A stretch of DNA of 64,000 nucleotides from Sphingopyxis sp. H115 (GTDB lineage: Bacteria > Pseudomonadota > Alphaproteobacteria > Sphingomonadales > Sphingomonadaceae), in assembly GCF_001468465.1 (NCBI RefSeq), contig NZ_LNSA01000002.1, forward strand, positions 186,001 to 250,000, given 5' to 3'. Positions 27,133 through 36,350 of the stretch are shown one piece after another. Position 1 is the first letter of the stretch. Each line of letters begins with the position of its first letter. Position numbers and translations under genes: made by a program. The notes under the pieces were generated by a model that did not search any database, was not told the origin of the DNA, and worked only from the letters and a program-made list of their open reading frames with translations.

Positions 27133-27528
27133 GTGACGCATCCCTTCATCGAGCATGTAAATCTGACGGTCAGCGATCCCGATCGTACCGCCGGAATCTT
27201 GTCGGCGATCTTCGGCTGGCACGAACGCTGGCGCGGCCCCGCGCGCGACGGCGGGCGCACGATCCACCTCGGCAGCGATGCCGCCTATGTCGCACTCTAC
27301 GCCGGCCCCGACGGCCAGCACGCCGAAACGCGTTATCCGAAAGGCGAACCGCTCAACCATGTCGGGGTGCAGGTCGACGATCTCGACACGATCGAAATGC
27401 GCGTGAAGGCGGTGGGCCTGACCCCTTTCAACCATGGCGTTTACGAACCCGGCCGCCGCTTCTATTTCTTCGATCCCGACGGCATCGAATATGAAGTCGT
27501 CAGCTATGCCGAGCCGCGCGAGCGCTGA
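27133..27528 (+). CDS. VOC/glyoxalase-family protein (probable SoxR target)
   Basis: A 131-residue protein with paired beta-alpha-beta-beta-beta units. Metal-type residues are placed as in glyoxalase-like dioxygenases: His8 in FIEHVNLTV, His in LNHVGVQVDD, and Glu in YFFDPDGIEYEVVS. It begins with GTG at 27133 after AGGAG. The SoxR-type promoter directly upstream suggests induction by redox-active compounds, so it may modify or bind such a compound; this is an inference. Confidence 0.9.
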   Translation: MTHPFIEHVNLTVSDPDRTAGILSAIFGWHERWRGPARDGGRTIHLGSDAAYVALYAGPDGQHAETRYPKGEPLNHVGVQVDDLDTIEMRVKAVGLTPFNHGVYEPGRRFYFFDPDGIEYEVVSYAEPRER

Positions 27529-27598
27529 GCCGGGGCAACAAGTGCGGCGCTGCGGCGTTGATGGGTCATCGGGGGGAGAATAGAGATGGAGCCTTTCG

Positions 27599-28063
27599 AT
27601 GAGCGACGATATCAAACAGCAGTTTTGGAAAGCCTTGGCCGACAGCCCCTATGTCATGCTCGGCGCAACCGGCGAACGCGACCACCACATCCCGATGAAC
27701 GCGCAACTCGACAAGGACGCGAACAGCGCCTTCTGGTTCTTCACCGCGACCGACAACCGCCTTGCCACCGGCGGACCCGCGATGGCGCAATTCGCGTCGA
27801 AAGGTCATGACCTCTTCGCCTGCATCGCGGGTACGCTGCGCCGGGAAACCGACCGCGCGGTGCTCGACAGACTGTGGAACAACGGCATTGCGGCCTGGTA
27901 TGAAGGCGGCAAGGACGACCCCAAGCTCGTCCTGCTCCGCTTCGACCTCGACAATGCCGAGATCTGGACCGCCGATCCGGGCATCAAGGGGATGTTCAAG
28001 CTCGCAACCGGGCTGACCATGAAGGAAGGCGAGCTCGGCCAGCACGCCGAAGTGGCGTTGTAG
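27599..28063 (+). CDS. pyridoxamine 5'-phosphate oxidase-like (general stress protein 26) flavoprotein
   Basis: A 154-residue split-barrel flavin-binding protein. The opening FWKALADSPYVMLGATGE, FWFFTATDNRLATGG and the C-terminal EIWTADPG fit the GsiB/YdaG-type stress PNPOx family. The true PNP oxidase residues for pyridoxal binding are not evident. ATG 27599 follows GGAGAATAGAGATGGAG. Likely binds FMN or F420; reaction unknown. Confidence 0.85.
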   Translation: MSDDIKQQFWKALADSPYVMLGATGERDHHIPMNAQLDKDANSAFWFFTATDNRLATGGPAMAQFASKGHDLFACIAGTLRRETDRAVLDRLWNNGIAAWYEGGKDDPKLVLLRFDLDNAEIWTADPGIKGMFKLATGLTMKEGELGQHAEVAL

Positions 28064-28104
28064 CCTATCTTGGACATGCGCCCATGCTCGTTTAAGAAGG
28101 CGGC

Positions 28105-28497
28105 ATGGGCGCGTGGATCGAAAGGCATTACGCTTGGACCGGATTGACGAGCCGCGACGAATATCGTCGTTGGTTGCCGCTAATCATTTCCGTCGATGCT
28201 CTTTTGCTGTGGTTTCAGTTTGAGTTCGGTACAGACCGTCGAATCGACTTCGGGCAATTCGGTTGGTTCGCAGCGCCCTTGTTCCTGGTCAGTATCGCTT
28301 ATTACATCGGCTGGTTTTTGCTGACGGCGCGCAGGCTGCGATCGGCAGATATCTCCCGGGCCTGGTTGCTCTTCGCTTTCTTTACAATTAACCTTTCGGT
28401 GGGTGAGTATCGCGTCAATTTTACTTTCATTTCCGCGCTTTTGCTCACCGCTGTTGGCGCTCTGGCTTCCGACCGCGATCCATATTCGGACGTCTAG
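28105..28497 (+). CDS. small membrane protein, DUF805-like
   Basis: A 130-residue protein with three or four hydrophobic segments and an opening (TGLTSRDEYRRW) and middle (YYIGWFLLTARRLRSADISRAW) that recall the DUF805 family. Base composition is less GC-rich than the neighbours, suggesting a younger acquisition. It ends inside the end of the convergent dipeptide epimerase gene (stop codons overlap by three bases). Function unknown. Confidence 0.65.
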   Translation: MGAWIERHYAWTGLTSRDEYRRWLPLIISVDALLLWFQFEFGTDRRIDFGQFGWFAAPLFLVSIAYYIGWFLLTARRLRSADISRAWLLFAFFTINLSVGEYRVNFTFISALLLTAVGALASDRDPYSDV

Positions 28498-29477
28498 ATC
28501 CCGATCCGCCCTTCGCGAAACTCGAAGCCGCCCTCGCGGTCGCGTTCGAGCAGCGCCGGGCCGTCGAGATCGACCCAGCGTGCGCGCTGCGCGAGGACGA
28601 AAGCCGGCGCGATCGCGAGGCTGGTCGACAGCATGCATCCGACCATGATCGACAGCCCCGCCGCGTCGGCGGCATCGGCGATCTTCAGCGCCTCGGTCAG
28701 CCCGCCCGCCTTATCGAGCTTGATATTCACCCCGTCGTAAAATGGCCCGATCCGCGCAACGTCGGCGGCGGTCTGGCAGCTTTCGTCGGCGACAAAGGGC
28801 AACGGCGCATAGATGGGATCGAGCAGCGCGTCGGCGCCGACGGGGACCGGCTGTTCGATCATCTCGACCCCCATGTCGGCGAGCGCCTCGGCCTCGCTCA
28901 AGATATCGACCGCGCCCCAGCTTTCGTTCGCGTCGACGATCAGCCGCGCCTCGGGCGCCCCCTTGCGGACCCCGGCAACGCGCAGCCGGTCTCCCTCGCC
29001 GGTCAGCTTGATCTTGAGCAATCGATAGCCGTCGGCCGCCGCGGTCGCCGCCTGCTCCGCCATTGCGCCCGGGGTGCCGAGCGAAATGGTATAGGCCGTC
29101 ACCCGGGCGGTCGGTGCGCCGTCGCATCCGGCGAGCTGCCACAACCTGAGCCCGCGCTGTCTCGCCTCGAGGTCCCACAGCGCACAATCGAGCGCATTGC
29201 GCGCCGCGCCGGGCGCCATCAATTCCTGCACCGCAGCGCGCGCATCCGCCGCGTCCATGTCGGCGATAAAGGGTGCCACGCGCAAAATCTGGTCGCGGCA
29301 CCCCGCCGCACCCTCGCCCAGATAATAGATCGGCGTTCCTTCGCCGCGCCCCATCGCCCCGTCGCTCTCGATTTCCGCAACCACGACATCGACATGCGTC
29401 TTCGCGCCACGACTGATGACGAACTCTCCGGCCACCGGCCAGCGTTCGACACGTGCGCTTTTCAGTTGGATAGCCAT
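28494..29477 (-). CDS. enolase-superfamily dipeptide epimerase (L-Ala-D/L-Glu epimerase type)
   Basis: A 327-residue muconate-lactonising-type enzyme. The catalytic KxK (Lys155, Lys157 in LLKIKLTGEGDR), metal ligands Asp182 (VDANESW), Glu208 (IEQPVP) and Asp231 (ADESCQ), and a Lys253 opposite (NIKLDK) are all present, as in the AE epimerases that recycle murein peptides. An MLE-type lactonase cannot be excluded, but the C-terminal GCMLSTSLAIAPAF segment and lack of aromatic context favour the epimerase. Start at ATG 29477; an upstream frame to 29573 is not family-like. Confidence 0.9.
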   Translation of the reverse strand: MAIQLKSARVERWPVAGEFVISRGAKTHVDVVVAEIESDGAMGRGEGTPIYYLGEGAAGCRDQILRVAPFIADMDAADARAAVQELMAPGAARNALDCALWDLEARQRGLRLWQLAGCDGAPTARVTAYTISLGTPGAMAEQAATAAADGYRLLKIKLTGEGDRLRVAGVRKGAPEARLIVDANESWGAVDILSEAEALADMGVEMIEQPVPVGADALLDPIYAPLPFVADESCQTAADVARIGPFYDGVNIKLDKAGGLTEALKIADAADAAGLSIMVGCMLSTSLAIAPAFVLAQRARWVDLDGPALLERDREGGFEFREGRIGI

Positions 29478-29500
29478 GCGGGGACAGTAATGATCAATCG

Positions 29501-29896
29501 ATGACCGGCAAATCCCTTTCCGAACGCATCGGCGACCTTGGCCACCGCCTCGCGGTCGAAGCGCACGCCGCATGGTTCGCCGCCCGCGACGCGCGCGTGC
29601 CGATGCTGGCGCGCATACTCGCGGTCGCGGTGGCGGCCTATGCGCTGTCGCCGATCGACCTGATCCCCGACTTCATTCCGGTGCTCGGCTGGCTCGATGA
29701 CCTCGTCATCGTCCCGCTTGGGCTGCTCGCGGTGCGTCGGCTGATCCCCGCGCCCCTCTGGACCGAACTCCACGCCAACGCCGAGGTCGCAACCGAACGC
29801 CCTTCGAGCCGGGCCGGCATGGCGTTCATCCTGCTGCTCTGGGCGGGGCTGCTCTATATCGTCTATTGGAGCGTGCGGACGTCGCCCTGGCATTGA
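29501..29896 (+). CDS. DUF1232 (YkvA-type) membrane protein
   Basis: A 131-residue protein with the DUF1232 signature YALSPIDLIPDFIPVLGWLDDLVIVPLG (residues about 47-74) in a membrane helix pair, plus a C-terminal helix AFILLLWAGLLYIVYW. These small membrane proteins are widespread and uncharacterised. ATG 29501 faces away from the epimerase gene; the intergenic gap is 23 bases. Confidence 0.92.
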   Translation: MTGKSLSERIGDLGHRLAVEAHAAWFAARDARVPMLARILAVAVAAYALSPIDLIPDFIPVLGWLDDLVIVPLGLLAVRRLIPAPLWTELHANAEVATERPSSRAGMAFILLLWAGLLYIVYWSVRTSPWH

Positions 29897-30055
29897 CCCC
29901 CGAGCGAGCGTCGGTTCCGGGGTGGAGAGCGGACGTTCCCGATTCCCCCGGAACGGGAAGGGGGGGAGCGCTAGCGGCAACTTCCGGTCCTTGGCCGACA
30001 CCCCAACCCTAGGCGCTTTCCTATTTTACCCGCCGCCCTATATCCTGCCCAGCCC

Positions 30056-32224
30056 ATGACCCGCGCCCGCGTCCTCCTGCTCACCGCCGCCCTCGGGCCG
30101 CTCGATTATCGAGTGCCCCATGGCAGCGAAGCCCCGCTCGGTAGCGTCGTCGTCGTGCCGCTCGGCCCGCGCAAGATGGGTGGCGTGGTGTGGGAAGACA
30201 GCGCGTTCGGCGCGCCCGAACCCGTCGGCGACAATCGCCTGCGCAACCTGTTCGAGGTCGTGCCGGTGCCGCCCGTTCCGGCGCCGCTGCGCAAACTCGT
30301 CGAATGGACGAGCGATTATTATCTGGCACCGCCGGGATCGGTGCTGCGTATGGTGCTGCCCGGCGCGGCCTTCGCCGACGCGCGGCGCCCGATCGTCGAA
30401 TATCGCGCCACGGGTGAGCTGCTGGCGCGGATGACGCCGCAGCGCACCGTCGCGCTAGAAAAGATCGGCCGGCGGCAGGGCATCGTGCGCGAACTCGCCG
30501 CGATGGCCGAAGTCAGCGAGGCGGTGATCCGGGGGCTCGTCCAGACCGGCGCGCTCGAAGCGGTGAGCGTCTTGGCCGACCAGCCCTACCCCGAGCCCGA
30601 CAGCGGCTTTGCCCCGCCCGACCTGTCGGACGAACAGAGCGCCGCCGCCGGGCAGCTTCGCGGCGCGGTCGCGGCCGGCAAGTTCGAGACGCTGCTGCTC
30701 GACGGCGTCACCGGATCGGGCAAGACCGAAGTCTATATGGAGGCGATCGCCGCCGCGATCGACGCGGGCAAGCAGGCGCTCGTCCTCCTCCCCGAAATCG
30801 CGCTCACCGAACCGATGCTGACGCGCTTCGCCGCGCGCTTCGGCTGCGAGCCCGTCGCCTGGCACAGCGGCTTGCGCTCGACCGAACGCCGTCGCGCCTG
30901 GCACAGCATCGCCGCAGGCGAGGCGAAGATCGTCGTCGGCGCGCGTTCGGCGCTGTTCCTCCCTTACGCCAATCTCGGCGTGATCGTCGTCGACGAGGCG
31001 CATGAGACGAGCTTCAAGCAGGAAGACGGCGTCCATTATCACGCGCGCGATGTCGCAGTGATGCGCGGCCATTTCGAGGGGCTGCCGGTCGTCCTCGCGA
31101 GCGCGACCCCCGCGCTCGAAAGCCTCGCGATGGTGGAGGCGGGACGCTATCGCCACATCGTTCTCCCCGCGCGCTTTGGCGGCGCGACCTTGCCCGGCCT
31201 CGCCGCAATCGACATGCGGCAAGACCCACCCGACCGCGGCCGCTGGCTCGCCCCGCCGCTAGTCGGCGCGCTCGCCGACCGGCTCAGCAAGGGCGAGCAA
31301 AGCCTGCTCTTCCTCAACCGCCGCGGCTTTGCGCCGCTGACCCTCTGCCGCACCTGCGGCCACCGCATCCAGTGCCCCAATTGCACTGCATGGATGGTCG
31401 AACACCGGCTGGTCCACCGCCTCGCCTGCCACCATTGCGGCCATGTCATGCCGCCGCCGCGGCTCTGCCCCGAATGCGAGGACGAGGACAGTCTTGTTGC
31501 GTGCGGCCCCGGCGTCGAGCGCGTCGCCGACGAGGTGGCGTTGCGTTTTCCCGAAGCGCGCACCGCGATCGTCACCAGCGACACCTTGTGGTCGCCTGCC
31601 AAGGCCGCCGAGTTCGTTGACAATGTCGAGGGAGGCCTCGTCGACATCATCATCGGGACGCAGCTCGTGACCAAAGGCTATCATTTCCCTAACCTCACGC
31701 TCGTCGGCGTGGTCGACGCCGACCTCGGACTCGACGGCGGCGATTTGCGCGCCTCCGAACGCACCTTTCAACAGATCGCGCAGGTCGCGGGGCGCGCCGG
31801 GCGCGGGGTCAAACCCGGCGAAGTGCTGATCCAGACGCGCGTTCCGCAAGCGCCCGTCATGGCGGCGCTCGTCGCGAACGACCGCGACGGCTTTTATGCC
31901 GCCGAGGCGGCGGCGCGCAAATTTGCCGGCGCGCCGCCCTATGGCCGCTTCGCCGCGCTCGTCATCTCGTCGGAGGATATCGAGGTCGCGCGCGGGCAGG
32001 CGCAGCGGCTGGGAGCGAAGGCGCCCGTTGCCGAAGGGCTCGCCGTCTACGGTCCCGCGCCGGCGCCGCTCGCGATGTTGCGCGGCCGGCACCGCTTCCG
32101 CCTCTTGCTCCACGCCCCGCGCAGCTTCGACCTGCAAGGAACGATACGCGCGTGGGTGGACAGCGTCGAATGGTCGACCAAGGCGCGGCTCGCGATCGAC
32201 ATCGACCCTTATAGTTTCGTCTGA
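30056..32224 (+). CDS. priA: primosomal replication restart helicase
   Basis: A 722-residue superfamily 2 helicase. The N-terminal 3'-DNA-binding domain (1-110) is followed by Walker A GVTGSGKT (217-224), DEAH (313-316), the zinc domain with eight Cys in CRTCGHRIQCPNC and later CHHCG/CPEC, and the helicase C-terminal motifs GTQLVTKG and QIAQVAGRAGR. It reloads the replisome at stalled forks. Length is typical for alphaproteobacteria. Its 160-base upstream gap shows no gene. Confidence 0.97.
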   Translation: MTRARVLLLTAALGPLDYRVPHGSEAPLGSVVVVPLGPRKMGGVVWEDSAFGAPEPVGDNRLRNLFEVVPVPPVPAPLRKLVEWTSDYYLAPPGSVLRMVLPGAAFADARRPIVEYRATGELLARMTPQRTVALEKIGRRQGIVRELAAMAEVSEAVIRGLVQTGALEAVSVLADQPYPEPDSGFAPPDLSDEQSAAAGQLRGAVAAGKFETLLLDGVTGSGKTEVYMEAIAAAIDAGKQALVLLPEIALTEPMLTRFAARFGCEPVAWHSGLRSTERRRAWHSIAAGEAKIVVGARSALFLPYANLGVIVVDEAHETSFKQEDGVHYHARDVAVMRGHFEGLPVVLASATPALESLAMVEAGRYRHIVLPARFGGATLPGLAAIDMRQDPPDRGRWLAPPLVGALADRLSKGEQSLLFLNRRGFAPLTLCRTCGHRIQCPNCTAWMVEHRLVHRLACHHCGHVMPPPRLCPECEDEDSLVACGPGVERVADEVALRFPEARTAIVTSDTLWSPAKAAEFVDNVEGGLVDIIIGTQLVTKGYHFPNLTLVGVVDADLGLDGGDLRASERTFQQIAQVAGRAGRGVKPGEVLIQTRVPQAPVMAALVANDRDGFYAAEAAARKFAGAPPYGRFAALVISSEDIEVARGQAQRLGAKAPVAEGLAVYGPAPAPLAMLRGRHRFRLLLHAPRSFDLQGTIRAWVDSVEWSTKARLAIDIDPYSFV

Positions 32225-32291
32225 CAAGGCAGGACTTTACACCTCGGCGCCGCGCTGCCAGCATGGAAACAATAAAGCCGGGGGAGCTTTC

Positions 32292-33815
32292 ATGATCAGG
32301 ATTTGGGCAGCGGCGGCCGCAATGGTCGCGGCACTTGTCGCAACTGCGGCCGATGCGCGCTGGATGCGCGCGGAAACCGACAGTTTCATCATCTACAGCG
32401 AAGGCAGCGAAAAATCGCTGCGCGAATTCGCGTCGACGCTCCAGCGGTTCGACGTCGCGCTGCGCCTGCTGCTCGAGGTCAAGGAACAGGGCGAAGCCAA
32501 CCGCCTGCCCATCTATTTGCTCGGTTCGACCGGCGAGGTCGCAAAGCTCTATACCGGGTCGCGGTCCTCGTCCTTCGTCGGCTTCTACCGGACCGATCGC
32601 AACGGCAGCTTCGCGGTGTCGCACCGGGAAAATGGCGGGCGCTCGCGCGGCACCTCGGCGTCGCAGGAAACGCTGTTCCACGAATATGCGCATCATTTCA
32701 TGAAGCGCTATCGCACCGGCGCCTATCCGGCGTGGATTATCGAGGGGTTCGCCGAATATTATTCGACGATCGATTTCGACAAGAATGGCAAGGCGCTGAT
32801 CGGCAAACCCGCCTATGGCCGACAATATGGCCTTGTCGAATTGCCGCAGATTCCGGTCGAGACGCTTCTGGCGACCGACCCCCATTCGCTGAAGACGGTC
32901 GGTCAGGTCGATGTCTATTACGGGCGCGCCTGGCTTTTGACGCATATGCTGTTCCACGATACGTCGCGGGACGGGCAACTCGTCGCCTATGCCCGTGCGA
33001 TCAATGCGGGGATCGAAGCCGAACAGGCGGCGCGCCAGGTGTTCGGCGACCTCGACCAGCTCGACAAGGATCTCGCCGCCTATCTCCGGCGCCCGCTCAA
33101 CTACCGCGTCACGCGCGACGCGATCCCCGTTCCCACCCGGATCGCGGTGACCGCACTGCCCCCCGGCGAGGATGCCGCCATCCCGCTGCGGCTCGCGCGG
33201 CTCAACGCCCGCTCGGCGGACGATGCCCGCACCGCCCGCGACGGCCTTCGGACGCTGGCCTCGGCCCATGCGGGCGACGCCGCTGTCTGGTTCGAATATG
33301 CGGCCGCCGAATGGGCGCTCGACAAGCAAAGCCGCAACCTCGCCACGGTTCGAAGCGCGCTCGACCGCGCGATCGCGATCGACCCCGATCATGTCCGTGC
33401 CAATGTCCTGCTCGGCGAACTGCTGATGCACGAGCTCGAGGAAAAGGGCGATTATGACGATGCCGGCTGGCAAAAGGCGCGCGAACCCATCACCCTTGCG
33501 AACCGGACCGATCCCGACGATCCGCTGCCGCTCTATGTCTATTTCCAGAGCTTCGTCGATCAGGGCCAGGTGCCGCCCGACATCGCGATCGACGGGCTCG
33601 AACAGGCGTTCCGGCTCGCCCCCGAAAATATCGAGATCCGCGTCGCCCATGCCTTCGCGCTCGCCAACCGCGGACGATTCACCTCGGCGATCCGGCTCGC
33701 CCAGTCGATCGCGTTCGATCCGCATATGGGGGCGCAGGCGCGGCCGTTCCTTGAACAGTTGCTGCGGCTGCGCGACCAGCGCGAGGGCAGGCGGGCGCCG
33801 GGCGCCGCCGAATAG
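32292..33815 (+). CDS. exported HExxH protein with TPR-like repeats (paralogue 1)
   Basis: A 507-residue exported protein. A signal peptide (1-22) ends ATAADA; a gluzincin-like zinc site HEYAH (130-134) with downstream Glu151 in EGFAEYY precedes a helical C-terminal half with TPR-like sequence (LDRAIAIDPDHVRANVLLGEL). This layout fits DUF1570-type metallopeptidase domains. A close relative, about 527 residues, lies at 34704-36287. The frame is open upstream into priA but that segment is priA antiphase. Likely periplasmic peptidase; substrate unknown. Confidence 0.82.
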   Translation: MIRIWAAAAAMVAALVATAADARWMRAETDSFIIYSEGSEKSLREFASTLQRFDVALRLLLEVKEQGEANRLPIYLLGSTGEVAKLYTGSRSSSFVGFYRTDRNGSFAVSHRENGGRSRGTSASQETLFHEYAHHFMKRYRTGAYPAWIIEGFAEYYSTIDFDKNGKALIGKPAYGRQYGLVELPQIPVETLLATDPHSLKTVGQVDVYYGRAWLLTHMLFHDTSRDGQLVAYARAINAGIEAEQAARQVFGDLDQLDKDLAAYLRRPLNYRVTRDAIPVPTRIAVTALPPGEDAAIPLRLARLNARSADDARTARDGLRTLASAHAGDAAVWFEYAAAEWALDKQSRNLATVRSALDRAIAIDPDHVRANVLLGELLMHELEEKGDYDDAGWQKAREPITLANRTDPDDPLPLYVYFQSFVDQGQVPPDIAIDGLEQAFRLAPENIEIRVAHAFALANRGRFTSAIRLAQSIAFDPHMGAQARPFLEQLLRLRDQREGRRAPGAAE

Positions 33816-33821
33816 GTCCGG

Positions 33822-34580
33822 TCAATAATCGGGTTCGCCGCCGCCCAGCACCTGCTCGGCCTGCGCAGCGAGCCAAGCCATCGCCGCCGCCCACGGCTGG
33901 TGCCCATGGCTGATCCGCGCGACGCCGAGACCCGCGAGTTCCTTGTGCGTCGGCCCGCCCTTGCCGCGCAGGATATTGACCGGCAGCGGCGACGCTGCGC
34001 AGATCGCACCGATGCATTTCGAATCGAGCAGGAACGGCACGAACAGCGATCCCGCCCCCGCATCGGCGTAGGCGCGCGCGCGGTTGAGCGTCGCCGCGAC
34101 CAGCGCATCACCGTCCTTCGCCGCGTCCGCCCCGCGGAACATATCGCAGCGCGCATTGACGAAAATGCCGGTGTCGGCGGCGGCACGATAGCGCGCGGCG
34201 GCTTCGGCGACCGGCAGCAATTCCGTCACGCCCGGCAACCGGTCCTCCATGTTGATCCCCGCCGCGCCCGCGTCCTTCGCGCGCGCCACCGAGACGCCGA
34301 CCGCCGCCGCATCGGCTCCATATCCCGATTCCATGTCGATCGTGACCGGCAGGTCGGTGACCGAAAGGATCCGGTCGAGGTTCTCGAACACGTCGGCAAT
34401 CGGAAAATCTTCGCCATCGGCGCGTCCCTGCGCCCCGGCGACCCCGAAGCTGCCCGTCGCGATCGCCCTTGCCCCCGCCGCGGCAACCGCTTTCGCGCTG
34501 CCCGCGTCCCAGATGTTGACAAGGATCAGCGGATCGCCGGGGACGTGCAGCGCGCGAAAGGCGGCAATTTTATCGGTCAT
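33822..34580 (-). CDS. isocitrate lyase/PEP mutase-family enzyme
   Basis: A 252-residue barrel enzyme of the PEP mutase/isocitrate-lyase superfamily. The family features are VNIWDAGSAKAVAAAGARAIATGS, the metal site VTIDMESGYG, GINMEDR and RCDMF. The KKCGH catalytic loop of true isocitrate lyases is absent, so it is more likely a carboxy-PEP mutase or an oxaloacetase-like enzyme, or of unknown activity. It sits between the two paralogous HExxH/TPR genes on the opposite strand, an unusual layout. Confidence 0.85.
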   Translation of the reverse strand: MTDKIAAFRALHVPGDPLILVNIWDAGSAKAVAAAGARAIATGSFGVAGAQGRADGEDFPIADVFENLDRILSVTDLPVTIDMESGYGADAAAVGVSVARAKDAGAAGINMEDRLPGVTELLPVAEAAARYRAAADTGIFVNARCDMFRGADAAKDGDALVAATLNRARAYADAGAGSLFVPFLLDSKCIGAICAASPLPVNILRGKGGPTHKELAGLGVARISHGHQPWAAAMAWLAAQAEQVLGGGEPDY

Positions 34581-34703
34581 TCTCTCTTCTCCTGATCAGA
34601 TGCGCTGGGGGGATGACGGCGGAAATAGGAACATGCGCAACCAGTTGATGCATCGGCTGCGGTCGGTATAGTCGCCCTTGCGAAAATTTACCGGGGAAAA
34701 CAA

Positions 34704-36287
34704 ATGATCGCATATCTCAGAACCGCTTTGCGCGGCGGCCTTGTCGCTGCGCTCCTTGCCTTGAGCAGCACAGCCCACGCCGAATGGTGGGAAGCCGAGA
34801 CAAGCCATTTCATCATCACCTCCGAAAGCAGCAAGGAAGATGTCGAGCGTTTTGCCTCGCGGCTCGAACGCTTCGACAATGCGCTGCGCTATATGCAGGG
34901 ACTTCCGATTCCGGGGGCGGATATCGGCCGGTCGAACAAGGTGCGCGTCTATCGCTTCGGCGACACCGACGACATCGGCCGCCTCGCCGGCAGCGCCGGG
35001 GTCGCGGGCTTCTATATCCCGCGCGCCGGCGCCGCAGTCTCGTTCGTTCCGGCCGACGAGAGCGACACCAACCGGTTCAGCCGCGATCTGCGCCAGCGGG
35101 AATTGCGCCAGAAAACGGCGTTGACGGCCGAAGGCGTGCTGTTCCATGAATATGTCCATCATTTCATGCTGCAAAAATTCAGCACCGCCTATCCGCACTG
35201 GTATGTCGAAGGCTTTGCCGAACTTTACGGCACGCTTGAACTGCTCGACAACGGCGCCTTCCGGGTCGGCAATGTCCCGCAGCACCGCGGCGACGACCTG
35301 TTCGAACTGCCGGGCATCCGCCTGACGCGCCTCTTCGATCACAACAAGCGGCTCGATGGACAGGAATATTTCCAATCCTATTCCTTCGGCTGGATGATCG
35401 CCCACTATCTGAACTTCAACAAGGAACGGCAGGGCCAGCTCGCGCAATATCTGAAGGCGCTCAACGCCGGCGAAGACAGCCTGACCGCGGCGCGGCGTGT
35501 GTTCGGCGACCTCGACAAGCTGCAGGGCGAATTGCGCAAATATAAGAGCGGGCCGTTCCCGACACTCGACGTCCGGCCGACCAACTATGTCGCGCCCAAG
35601 GTTGATCTCCGTCGCCTTACGCCCGGCGAAGAGGCCGTGATTTCGGCCCATATCCTCAGTGAGCGCGGTGTGACCGAGCGCGAGGCGCGCTCCGTGGCGG
35701 ACGATGTCGACGGAATGGACGCGAAATATCCCGACAATCTGGCCGTGCAATTGATGACGGCCGAAGCCTATAACGACGCGCAGGAGTTTGCGAAGGCCGA
35801 GACGGCATTGAAGCGGGCGCTTGCACTCGATCCCGAATCGCAAGACGCGCATATCCTGATGGGCGGCCTGTTCATGACGCGCGCGGACGAAGAGAAGAAC
35901 CCGGCGCTTTATGCAACGGCGCGTCAATCCTTTGCCGAGGCCTACCGCCTCGACCCCAAGGATCCGCGCGCAGCGATCGGCTATTATATGTCCTTCTACG
36001 AAGCGAAGGAGCCGATTCCCGAACCCGCGATCATCGCGCTCGAAAGCGTGTTCGAATATTCGTCCTACGACGATGGCTATCGCATGGTCCTCGCCCGCCA
36101 GCTGCTCAACGAAAACAAGGGCAAGCTGGCCCGGTCGGTGCTCGCCCCGCTCGCCTTTTCGAGCCACAAGCAGGAAAAGGCGAACAAGGTCGCCAAGCTG
36201 GTCGATGAAATCGACGCCGGGCAGATCGACGCCGCCCGCGCGACGATGGCGAGCATCTTTGCTGACCAGGACAAGGAAGACAGCTGA
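34704..36287 (+). CDS. exported HExxH protein with TPR-like repeats (paralogue 2)
   Basis: A 527-residue exported protein paralogous to the product at 32292. After a signal peptide (1-26, AHA cleavage) come EWWEAETSHFIITSESSKED, zinc-site HEYVH (148-152), Glu169 in VEGFAEL and a TPR-rich C-terminal half (AETALKRALALDPESQDAHI). The two genes share order and length, pointing to duplication. The start ATG 34704 follows GGGGAAAAC. Probably a periplasmic peptidase or peptide-processing protein. Confidence 0.82.
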   Translation: MIAYLRTALRGGLVAALLALSSTAHAEWWEAETSHFIITSESSKEDVERFASRLERFDNALRYMQGLPIPGADIGRSNKVRVYRFGDTDDIGRLAGSAGVAGFYIPRAGAAVSFVPADESDTNRFSRDLRQRELRQKTALTAEGVLFHEYVHHFMLQKFSTAYPHWYVEGFAELYGTLELLDNGAFRVGNVPQHRGDDLFELPGIRLTRLFDHNKRLDGQEYFQSYSFGWMIAHYLNFNKERQGQLAQYLKALNAGEDSLTAARRVFGDLDKLQGELRKYKSGPFPTLDVRPTNYVAPKVDLRRLTPGEEAVISAHILSERGVTEREARSVADDVDGMDAKYPDNLAVQLMTAEAYNDAQEFAKAETALKRALALDPESQDAHILMGGLFMTRADEEKNPALYATARQSFAEAYRLDPKDPRAAIGYYMSFYEAKEPIPEPAIIALESVFEYSSYDDGYRMVLARQLLNENKGKLARSVLAPLAFSSHKQEKANKVAKLVDEIDAGQIDAARATMASIFADQDKEDS

Positions 36288-36309
36288 CCGCATCGCGTCA
36301 CGAACCGAC

Positions 36310-36342
36310 GGCGCCGGGCCGCCTTTCGCACGGCCCGGCGCC
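36310..36342. terminator. hairpin between convergent genes
   Basis: Perfect 12-base arms, GGCGCCGGGCCG (36310-36321) and CGGCCCGGCGCC (36331-36342), around a 9-base loop lie between the 36287 stop and the ada stop. There is no T-run. It probably ends or protects both transcripts. Confidence 0.65.
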
Positions 36343-36350
36343 TGTTCGGC

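Noticed and set aside
29897-30055. tRNA or small RNA in this gap
   Set aside because: No cloverleaf or strong hairpin with a T-run was found; the sequence is merely GC-rich.
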